A DNA stretch of 5,260 nucleotides from Promethearchaeota archaeon (GTDB lineage: Archaea > Asgardarchaeota > Lokiarchaeia > Sigynarchaeales > SOKP01): positions 1 to 5,260 of the forward strand of contig JAEOTJ010000159.1 in the NCBI GenBank assembly GCA_016839905.1. The letters run 5' to 3'. The translations under genes and the position numbers were made by a program. Position 1 is the stretch's first letter. Each line of letters starts with the position of its first letter. Of the stretch, positions 1-5,260 are shown one piece after another. The notes under the pieces are model-generated. The model made no database searches, was not told the DNA's origin, and saw only the letters and a list, made by a program, of their open reading frames with translations.

Positions 1-1
1 G

Positions 2-55
2 GATGTGAAAAAGTATGTTCGACAAAAAATAGAAAAAAGGGAGGCACCAATTTAG
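2..55 (+). CDS. Possible C-terminal tail of an upstream gene (partial)
   Basis: This frame is open from the left edge and closes at a TAG at 53-55, giving 17 residues: DVKKYVRQKIEKREAPI. The lysine/arginine/glutamate-rich, helix-like composition resembles the end of an ordinary cytoplasmic protein. It is quite unlike the Asn/Tyr-rich secreted protein downstream. T-tracts follow about 30 bases after the stop, as expected for an archaeal gene end. No function can be assigned from 17 residues. A competing frame (1-96) is also open, so this call is tentative. Confidence 0.35.
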   Translation, partial: DVKKYVRQKIEKREAPI

Positions 56-84
56 TCGGGGTGAGATTAATTTGCTACCTCATA

Positions 85-121
85 TTTTTTTTGTAAATAA
101 TTCTCTTTTGTAAATTTTTTT
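85..121 (+). terminator. T-tract terminator candidate
   Basis: A run of eight T at 85-92 is followed by a seven-T run at 115-121, with no GC-rich stem in front. Archaeal RNA polymerase commonly terminates at such coding-strand T-tracts without a hairpin. The position fits transcription ending after the putative upstream gene that stops at 55. The 10-base string TTTTGTAAAT occurs twice here (89-98 and 106-115), 17 bases apart. The region is AT-rich throughout, so T-runs are expected by chance and confidence is limited. Confidence 0.35.
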
Positions 122-134
122 CGAATAAAATAAA

Positions 135-156
135 ATTAAATATGTCTTCTATATAT
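135..156 (+). promoter_or_regulatory. Candidate archaeal TATA-box region
   Basis: Two TATA-like strings lie upstream of the long gene: TTAAATAT at about 136-143 and TATATAT at 150-156. An A-rich stretch (124-134) precedes them and could serve as a BRE. Archaeal TATA boxes sit about 25-30 bases before the transcription start. The first would start RNA near 165-170. The second would start it near 180, giving a leaderless or near-leaderless message. Neither can be chosen from sequence alone in such an AT-rich background. Confidence 0.3.
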
Positions 157-178
157 TTTTTTTAATTCTTAAAAAAAA
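156..178. repeat. Perfect 10-bp A/T inverted repeat upstream of the start codon
   Basis: TTTTTTTTAA at 156-165 and TTAAAAAAAA at 169-178 are perfect reverse complements separated by the three bases TTC. The A-run continues to 180, making A10. If transcribed, this would form a weak all-A/U hairpin about 14 bases before the ATG at 192. If not transcribed, it is a rigid A/T-tract element in the core promoter. The palindrome is seen directly; any role is inference. Confidence 0.5.
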
Positions 179-191
179 AATGTGCATAATA

Positions 192-3100
192 ATGAAAAAT
201 TATAATAATCAGATAAAATATTTTAAGATTAGAAAAAAATCCTTACCTACTTTATTCCTAATAATGATATTGCCTTTATTAATAGGAATGTCAACATTAG
301 TCATTAAAAAAATAAATACTTTTAATGAAGTTAACAATTATTATAGAAATTATAATGATTATAATAATAAAGGCAAAGATTTTTTTGAAAATCACATTGT
401 TAATAATATAAAATCTTCAGCAGGAGCATCTTGGTGGAACAGCTCATTTTTATGGAGACAACAAATAAATATTACAAATCCAGAAACAGTTGATTTGTTT
501 AATTATGGTGTTAAAATAGAATTTAACTATACTACATTAGTTGCAGCAGAAAAAATGAATGATAGTTTAAAAGATGTGAGAATCGTTGAAAATGGTGTTC
601 TGAGAAAGTTTTATATTCAAAAGGATTATCCGTCAAATAATTTAGCAACAATCTGGTTTGATACAAATATTACCTCAAGCACATCTGATACTGATACTTA
701 CATGTATTTTGGGAATAATTCCGTAGAAAGTGAGGCAGTTCAAAATGGATTAGGATGGGTGAAAAATGGTAAATTCGAGATAATACCTTCTGGCGATAAT
801 CCTACAACACATCCTTATGATCCTCTCGGTTGGCAATGGTCTCATGATCTTCCTGATGATGTTATGACAGGTACTAATTTAGAGCCATATAGTATAAATG
901 ATAATTCTCCTTATACGAGTCCTACTAATTTTCATAATTTATTAGTATCTACTTCCAGTAGGGATCAAATCACATTTGAGGGTACATATACATATAAATG
1001 GGGAACAGATACAGATCAAGCTAAAGATCAAGGTTCTGACGATGATTATGCGGGAGTTTTCTTTAGTGACCCCTTTACAGTTCCTACAGTACAAGGAGGA
1101 GGTATTACATTACATCTTTGGCGAAATATCCATGTTGATGACTTTGATGATGATTTATCACCAAACCGAGATGGCTATTTCCTTAGAATAAGTACTTATA
1201 ATGGTGATCCAGATTTGCAAACGGAAAAATTAAATATTGAGAAATTTATCGGGGGATCATCATCTGTTTCTTCTCTAATTAATTATTCCTCACCTTTTAA
1301 TGAAGTAGATACTGATTCTGCGGGATTAACGGGTGAATTAAATATAGATTTAAGTTCTTATATGGGACAAGAAGTATCATTAGCAATCGGGATGTTTGGA
1401 GATGAGGAAGGTGGAGATTGTGGTCTCGGTCAGATTGATGATGTTTACTTTACATATAGTCCTACCGCGACATTAATTGGAAGTGAGGAAGGTCAAAACG
1501 CAGAAGTGACCATTACAGCTAAAGATGTAGATGGTGCTGTCATACCTGGAGCAGAAATATCCTTAATAAATGCAACTGGATTATTTGAAACTCAAATTAC
1601 GGATGAAACAGGTATGACTACCTTCACAGGAGTTCCTATGACCCAATATAATATAACTGCGAATTATACACTCGAAATAAATGGAACTGAAAAAGTAGTA
1701 TATAATAGCAGCGCATTAGGCGTTGATTTTGATATAAGTGAGATACAAAATTCATTTGAGATTGAATTAGACATTTGGACAATCAATTTCAAGATTGCAG
1801 ATTGGGATCAAAATTTTATGGATTATGGCTATATTTTACTAAGAGACAGTAAAGGAGGATCTTTACTAGGAAATCTCACAATAAACTCAGGAAATGGGAC
1901 TCAATTGTTCAGATGGTTAAATCAGACTAGTTATTATTATGAAATATATTATGAGAATATTGATTATGTCCAACAATCCACCTTAATAGCTGAAGATTCA
2001 GTTACTCGAAACGATTATTTAAATAACCGAAAGTCATTATCCACTACTTTAAACGTTAATGAAACAAATATAGCTGGAGCAGGTTCAAGTTATGAAGTCG
2101 ATTATAATATTTATGCAGGAAATTCAAATTCATCGGTTATTGATGGCACAAAAATTATTAATACTACTATTAAATTAAGCAACATGAATGATAACCTAAC
2201 GAGCATCGATATTTACTATATAGATATAGATAATAATTATGGAGTAGGAAATAAAATCTATAGTGAATCTTATACAACTGAAACTATCGATACTATAAAG
2301 TTGAGTCTAAATAGTTCAATTAATCCATATGGCCTTAGAATTGAAGTTTTTGGAGAAAATCAAACCATATGTAATGGTAAAATTGAAGTAGATTATACAC
2401 AAGTGGATAATCAATATATACGTACGAATGTAACAACCTTAAGTATTAAAATCGTTGACACTAATTTAGGAGCTCCGCTTGAAAATGTCATAGTTGAAGT
2501 TATAAATGGAACAGGCGGACAACCGATAGTTAATTTAACAACAAATGATGCGGGTTATGCACGTGGTCAAATTAATAATTTCTTAAAGTTTTTCTATATA
2601 AAAGGATATTACAATATCTCTTTAGATTATTATGGTCAATCTAGACAATTTAATGTTACATTATCCGATCAATGGATTAGTGGAGTATATGATTATAATT
2701 ATAATTATAGTCTTCAACAATCTTCAACGTTAGAATTTGAAATCAATATTAATCCTACTTTATTAAATTCAAACTTTACTAATCCTTTTGTTAATTCGAG
2801 CGTAGAATGGGGGAATAATTTTACTATAAATGTTAATTTTACAGTCTCCTCAGATGGTGAAAACTATACTGCAATAGAACCTCCTGCAACAGTGACTTAT
2901 TTTATTAAAACCCTTACAAGTTCCATTCTCTTTTATGGAGCTATGGATGAAAAAGGAAATGGTTTATATGAGAAAACTATGAATTCGAGTGTTTTAATCG
3001 CAGATACATTCTATAAAGTAGAGGTACATGGAGAAAAAGAAGGGTACTTGGATCCTACACCATATGTGGATGTATTTCAGGTCCTCTCAAAAAACACCAG

Positions 3101-5260
3101 TCTATCTGTATTAAACTATACATCTCTCGAAAATTATACTACAGACACAGTTTCTGTTTATTGGAAAGAATTAATCAATTTAACAGTGGTATATTTCGAA
3201 GAAGGAATCCCAAGCGCTCGTTTAGTGGATGCTACTCTTAGTTATAGTTGGTTATATGGTTCAGGAACTATTTATCAAGATCTGATAAAAAGCCCTGGAT
3301 ATTATACATTTGAAATAAACACATCCTTATCGGCAAATGTGGGACAATATCGAATAGATATTAACGCGCAGCTTCAAAATTACTCAACAATCACGAATTA
3401 TGGTTTTGATCTCATAATTCTTACTCGACCTACTTCGATAAATGGAACATCAAATATTCTTCATGTAGCAAAGAATCTTTTAATTAATGAACAATATAAC
3501 TTTACTTTTGTCTATAATGATACATTAATAAATGACACTCTTGGAAACTTAGATACTGCAAGCTATTCATGGTATAAATTAGATGAGAATGGAAATCCAC
3601 TTAGTGGTGTTGGAAATGAAGGTGAAGGAACTTTAACTGAACTTCCTAATAAAAATTATGTTTTAGATTTTGAAACTGAACTAAAGGAAAATGGTGAATA
3701 TGTACTCTTCTTGACTTTTGAAAAGAATAATTATGCGGTAAAAAATGTTATTATCTCATTAGGTATTGATAAAAGGGATATATTTTACACGTTAGATGAT
3801 CAATTTATTGGGAATTTGATATCAAAATACTCGGGAGAAGCACTTCAGTTTGAAATATTTCTGAATGACTCCAGTGATCTATCTCCTTTAACTGGAGCTC
3901 AAGTTAATATGACGTTTCAATCAGTAAATTATGAATTTACAGAAGTATCAACGGGAAATTACTCAGTAAACATAATGAATTATAATTCTTTAACAGAGTT
4001 TGAAGTATTTCAAATTTATTCAGCAAATTTTACAATCAGTAAAGCCAATTACTCAACGATAGTTCCATTAATCAATGTTAAAATCACCAATAGAGATCTA
4101 TCATATCTTCTAGATAATCAATTTTCAGGAAGTATTATTGAAATTTATTCAGGAGATCCATTATATTTTGAGATTCATTTAAATGATACAACAGATAATT
4201 CTGCTTTAAGTGATGCAACTCTGAATATGACGTTCCAGAGTAATAATTATATTTTCACGGATAATGGTAATGGAAATTATTCAGTCAATATAACAAACTA
4301 TGTAACACCTAGCGAAGTCGAAGCATCGCTAATATATACTGCTGAAATTCGGATAAATAAGACGGATTTCTTGACAGAAACTGTTTTAATCACTGTAAAG
4401 ATAATTAATCGAGAAATAGAATATATCTTGGATGAAAATATATTTAATGGTACTACAATAATGGAAATTTATTCTGGTGGGGCAATTAGCTTTAAGATTT
4501 CTGTAAATGATTCAATAATCCATATGCCTTTATCAGATGCAACTGTGAATATGACTTTTCAAGGAAAAGAATATGCATTTATTAACGGTGGTGATGGGAA
4601 TTACACAATAAATACATTCGATTATCAAGATCTCAATGAATATCAAACATCTGTAACTTACACTGCAACTATATCTATTAATAAAACATATTATATTACT
4701 AAAGAATTCCAAATCACGATTGTAATTAATAAAAAAGAAATCGATTATCTTTTAGATGATGACTTTACTGGTACTTTAATTGAAATCTATTCAGGAGAAC
4801 CTCTATACTTTGAGATATATTTGAACAATTCTGCAGATAGTACCCCTCTCACAGGAGGCAGCGTGAACATGACCTTCCAGAGCACTTTCTATGAATTCAC
4901 CGAAAATACGAATGGAAATTATTCAATCAACATCACCGATTATACTCCCTTGGGCGAATTTGAAACCATTCAAGTTTATATGGCAAACTTGACTTTAGGA
5001 AAGGTAAATTATACAACAATCACATTTTCCATCACGGTTAAAATCATGAATAGAGAGTTTGATTACCTGTTAGATAATAACTTTACTGGCAATGTTTATG
5101 AAATTTATTCGGGAGAAGCCATTAACTTCGGGGTTTATGTCAATGATTCTGCTAATGGTTCGCCATTAACAGGAGCCACGGTGAACATGACCTTCCAGAG
5201 CACTGAATATTCCTTCACCGATGAGGGTGATGGAAATTACATCATCGATACGACAAGTTA
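192..5260 (+). CDS. Giant archaeal surface protein with DUF2341-like, jelly-roll-like and tandem Ig-like domains (3' partial)
   Basis: The frame is open for 1689 codons and leaves the window without a stop, so at least 1689 residues are encoded. The start is ATG 192, whose product begins MKNYNNQIKYFKIRKKS before a hydrophobic segment (18-38). An in-frame ATG at 180 would add only MCII, and the nearest upstream in-frame stop is at 126-128. No Shine-Dalgarno motif precedes either start. Modules in order: signal/anchor; Asn/Tyr-rich linker (about 42-66); DUF2341-like (about 82-180); jelly-roll-like (about 190-423); Ig/CarboxypepD-like (about 437-490 and 748-824) around less defined beta-rich sequence; divergent Ig-like units (855-1193); five regular repeats (1194-1689+). 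About 68 N-X-S/T sequons and only two Cys (410 and one near 725) indicate an extracellular glycoprotein. Adhesion, S-layer association or ligand binding is inferred; no catalytic motif was recognised. The C-terminal anchoring signal is not in view. Confidence 0.93.
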   Translation, partial: MKNYNNQIKYFKIRKKSLPTLFLIMILPLLIGMSTLVIKKINTFNEVNNYYRNYNDYNNKGKDFFENHIVNNIKSSAGASWWNSSFLWRQQINITNPETVDLFNYGVKIEFNYTTLVAAEKMNDSLKDVRIVENGVLRKFYIQKDYPSNNLATIWFDTNITSSTSDTDTYMYFGNNSVESEAVQNGLGWVKNGKFEIIPSGDNPTTHPYDPLGWQWSHDLPDDVMTGTNLEPYSINDNSPYTSPTNFHNLLVSTSSRDQITFEGTYTYKWGTDTDQAKDQGSDDDYAGVFFSDPFTVPTVQGGGITLHLWRNIHVDDFDDDLSPNRDGYFLRISTYNGDPDLQTEKLNIEKFIGGSSSVSSLINYSSPFNEVDTDSAGLTGELNIDLSSYMGQEVSLAIGMFGDEEGGDCGLGQIDDVYFTYSPTATLIGSEEGQNAEVTITAKDVDGAVIPGAEISLINATGLFETQITDETGMTTFTGVPMTQYNITANYTLEINGTEKVVYNSSALGVDFDISEIQNSFEIELDIWTINFKIADWDQNFMDYGYILLRDSKGGSLLGNLTINSGNGTQLFRWLNQTSYYYEIYYENIDYVQQSTLIAEDSVTRNDYLNNRKSLSTTLNVNETNIAGAGSSYEVDYNIYAGNSNSSVIDGTKIINTTIKLSNMNDNLTSIDIYYIDIDNNYGVGNKIYSESYTTETIDTIKLSLNSSINPYGLRIEVFGENQTICNGKIEVDYTQVDNQYIRTNVTTLSIKIVDTNLGAPLENVIVEVINGTGGQPIVNLTTNDAGYARGQINNFLKFFYIKGYYNISLDYYGQSRQFNVTLSDQWISGVYDYNYNYSLQQSSTLEFEININPTLLNSNFTNPFVNSSVEWGNNFTINVNFTVSSDGENYTAIEPPATVTYFIKTLTSSILFYGAMDEKGNGLYEKTMNSSVLIADTFYKVEVHGEKEGYLDPTPYVDVFQVLSKNTSLSVLNYTSLENYTTDTVSVYWKELINLTVVYFEEGIPSARLVDATLSYSWLYGSGTIYQDLIKSPGYYTFEINTSLSANVGQYRIDINAQLQNYSTITNYGFDLIILTRPTSINGTSNILHVAKNLLINEQYNFTFVYNDTLINDTLGNLDTASYSWYKLDENGNPLSGVGNEGEGTLTELPNKNYVLDFETELKENGEYVLFLTFEKNNYAVKNVIISLGIDKRDIFYTLDDQFIGNLISKYSGEALQFEIFLNDSSDLSPLTGAQVNMTFQSVNYEFTEVSTGNYSVNIMNYNSLTEFEVFQIYSANFTISKANYSTIVPLINVKITNRDLSYLLDNQFSGSIIEIYSGDPLYFEIHLNDTTDNSALSDATLNMTFQSNNYIFTDNGNGNYSVNITNYVTPSEVEASLIYTAEIRINKTDFLTETVLITVKIINREIEYILDENIFNGTTIMEIYSGGAISFKISVNDSIIHMPLSDATVNMTFQGKEYAFINGGDGNYTINTFDYQDLNEYQTSVTYTATISINKTYYITKEFQITIVINKKEIDYLLDDDFTGTLIEIYSGEPLYFEIYLNNSADSTPLTGGSVNMTFQSTFYEFTENTNGNYSINITDYTPLGEFETIQVYMANLTLGKVNYTTITFSITVKIMNREFDYLLDNNFTGNVYEIYSGEAINFGVYVNDSANGSPLTGATVNMTFQSTEYSFTDEGDGNYIIDTTS
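243..305 (+). other. N-terminal signal peptide or signal anchor (residues 18-38)
   Basis: A basic n-region (KIRKK, residues 12-16) precedes about 21 hydrophobic residues beginning LPTLFLIMILPLLIGM. This is followed at once by two lysines (39-40). The pattern suits Sec-dependent export. I see no clear small-X-small cleavage site directly after the core, so the segment may stay uncleaved as a membrane anchor. The next 25 or so residues are Asn/Tyr-rich (NNYYRNYNDYNN) and look like a flexible linker. Confidence 0.75.
435..731 (+). other. DUF2341-like domain (about residues 82-180)
   Basis: The segment follows the DUF2341 pattern. It has an opening W..S.LWRQQINITNP strand, a short FNYGVKIEF strand, a 'DVRIVENGVLRKFYI' strand matching the family's 'D-I-R-F-x-x-x-G-x-x-L-x-Y', then 'ATIWFD', and a closing 'YMYFGNN' matching the usual 'I-Y-L-Y-Y-G-N'. 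DUF2341 is a domain of unknown function found in large secreted archaeal and bacterial proteins, often next to lectin-like jelly rolls and Ig-like repeats, as here. The assignment rests on remembered motif order, not a profile search. Confidence 0.7.
759..1460 (+). other. Jelly-roll / carbohydrate-binding-like domain (about residues 190-423)
   Basis: The segment starts with 'NGKFEI' (from residue 192), a typical first strand of CBM- or MAM-like jelly rolls. It ends with 'SYMGQEVSLAIGMFGDE...GQIDDVYFTY', the closing pattern of that fold (G-Q-x-V-x-L-x-I ... I-D-D-V). In between are 'DDDYAGVFFSDPF' and an acidic cluster DDFDDDLSPNRDG (316-328) that could bind calcium. One of the protein's two cysteines, C410, sits in the glycine/acid-rich loop before the last strand. 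A sugar- or protein-binding head is plausible; ligand unknown. Confidence 0.55.
1500..1661 (+). other. Ig-like / carboxypeptidase-regulatory-like domain 1 (about residues 437-490)
   Basis: The sequence 'AEVTITAKDVDGAVIPGAEISLINATG' followed by 'TDETGMTTFTGVP' (turn at residues 471-474) is the signature of a CarboxypepD_reg or Big_1-like beta sandwich: V-x-D-x-x-G-x-P-I-x-G-A, then T-D-x-x-G-x-x-x-F. Such modules act as structural spacers in secreted proteins. Beta-rich sequence without a clear family match follows to about residue 745. Confidence 0.6.
2433..2663 (+). other. Ig-like / carboxypeptidase-regulatory-like domain 2 (about residues 748-824)
   Basis: 'TTLSIKIVDTNLGAPLENVIV' is followed by 'TTNDAGYARGQI' (NDAG at 785-788) and a closing 'YYNISLDYYGQSRQFNVTL'. 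It has the same turn logic as the first such module but is clearly diverged in sequence. It marks the passage from the N-terminal mixed region to the repeat array. Confidence 0.55.
2754..3770 (+). repeat. Three divergent Ig-like units (about residues 855-1193)
   Basis: Three successive units of about 113, 110 and 115 residues share a plan: an initial strand, an FxFxV- or LTVxY-type strand, a mid-unit Y-S-W or V-T-Y-F segment, a turn such as 'SPGYYTFEI' or 'NKNYVLDFE', then a G-x-Y strand and a closing hydrophobic strand. Approximate bounds are 2754-3092, 3093-3422 and 3426-3770. They are far less alike than the repeats that follow, and the unit boundaries are my judgement. They look like older members of the same stalk array. 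Confidence 0.5.
3771..4088 (+). repeat. Tandem Ig-like repeat R1 (residues 1194-1299)
   Basis: This is the first regular unit, 318 bp. It opens with KRD and has Y-x-LDDQF, then KYSG (IYSG in the others), a FEIFLND strand, PLTGAQ, the invariant NMTFQS core and a GNYSVNI strand. It uses AT-ending codons in the core (AAT ATG ACG TTT CAA), unlike R4 and R5. Confidence 0.85.
4089..4406 (+). repeat. Tandem Ig-like repeat R2 (residues 1300-1405)
   Basis: 318 bp, opening NRD. It carries Y-LLDNQF, EIYSGD, FEIHLND, NMTFQS and GNGNYSVNIT in the same order and spacing as R1. It matches R4 at 40 of the first 70 residues by my hand alignment. Confidence 0.88.
4407..4730 (+). repeat. Tandem Ig-like repeat R3 (residues 1406-1513)
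   Basis: 324 bp, two residues longer than its neighbours. The extra residues fall between the LDEN turn and EIYSGG. It opens NRE and keeps the NMTFQ core, followed by GK instead of S-x, and GDGNYTIN. It is the most divergent of the five regular units. Confidence 0.85.
4731..5048 (+). repeat. Tandem Ig-like repeat R4 (residues 1514-1619)
   Basis: 318 bp, opening KKE in place of NRE. It carries LLDDDFTG, EIYSGEP, FEIYLN, PLTG, VNMTFQST and NGNYSINIT. From about 4850 its codons turn to G/C-ending forms (AAC, ACC, TTC, CAG, AGC), unlike R1-R3. Confidence 0.9.
5049..5260 (+). repeat. Tandem Ig-like repeat R5, cut by the window end (residues 1620-1689)
   Basis: The first 212 bp of another unit: NRE, LLDNNFTG, EIYSGEA, VNDS, PLTGATVNMTFQST, GDGNY. 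It matches R4 at 40 of 70 residues. It shares an exact 24-base block with R4 (5181-5204 versus 4863-4886), exactly 318 bp apart. The array clearly continues to the right. Confidence 0.88.

Noticed and set aside
31..47. Shine-Dalgarno site (GGGAGGC) at about 39-45 for a short gene
   Set aside because: No start codon with an open frame follows at a suitable distance. It lies inside the putative upstream tail and is about 150 bases from the real start.
1..96. Alternative frame open from the left edge to a TAA at 94-96
   Set aside because: It would give a cysteine-containing peptide ending in Phe/Leu encoded by the T-tract, with no recognisable character. The frame ending at 55 looks more like a protein tail.
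56..191. Small RNA, tRNA or riboswitch in the intergenic region
   Set aside because: The stretch is nearly all A/T with homopolymer runs; no tRNA-like arms or GC-containing stems are visible.
1137..1175. EF-hand or dockerin motif
   Set aside because: The Asp spacing does not follow DxDxDG with the required following positions, and no paired second copy is seen.
976..1191. A 71-codon closed plus-strand frame
   Set aside because: It lies wholly inside the long frame, in another phase. Its composition is without domain logic, and the overlapping frame encodes clear jelly-roll-like sequence. It is a shadow of the real gene.
3771..5260. CRISPR-like or DNA-level satellite array
   Set aside because: The 318-bp periodicity is codon-phased and conserved mainly at protein level, with substitutions at third positions, so it is protein domain repetition.

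Overview
The window is AT-rich (roughly 30% G+C by eye) and is dominated by one very long plus-strand reading frame. It runs without a stop codon from an ATG at 192 to the last base of the window (1689 complete codons plus two bases), so the C-terminus lies outside. The product reads as a large secreted or surface-anchored archaeal protein. It has an N-terminal hydrophobic signal or anchor, a DUF2341-like domain, a large jelly-roll-like domain, several Ig-like or carboxypeptidase-regulatory-like beta domains, and a tandem array of Ig-like repeats of about 106 residues that is still running at the window end. About 68 N-X-S/T sequons and only two cysteines in 1689 residues fit an N-glycosylated cell-surface protein.

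Organism: the mix of DUF2341, stacked Ig-like modules, sequon-rich Asn/Tyr/Ile-rich sequence, an AT-rich genome and no Shine-Dalgarno motif before the start suggests an archaeon. An Asgard (Lokiarchaeia-like) lineage is my best guess. No taxonomic marker gene is present, so this is inference.

Layout: 1-55 may hold the last 17 codons of an upstream gene. 56-191 is an extremely AT-rich intergenic stretch with T-tracts (candidate archaeal terminator), TATA-like boxes and a perfect 10-bp A/T palindrome just before the start. 192-5260 is the giant gene: signal/anchor (residues 18-38), Asn/Tyr-rich linker, DUF2341-like region (about 82-180), jelly-roll-like region (about 190-423), mixed Ig-like region (about 430-855), three divergent Ig-like units (855-1193), and five regular repeats R1-R5 (1194 onward, the last one cut by the window).

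In working terms this looks like a stalk-and-head surface protein. The N-terminal beta domains are candidates for ligand or glycan binding, and the Ig-like array is a spacer or adhesive stalk. No enzymatic motif, RNA gene, CRISPR array or transposon was recognised.
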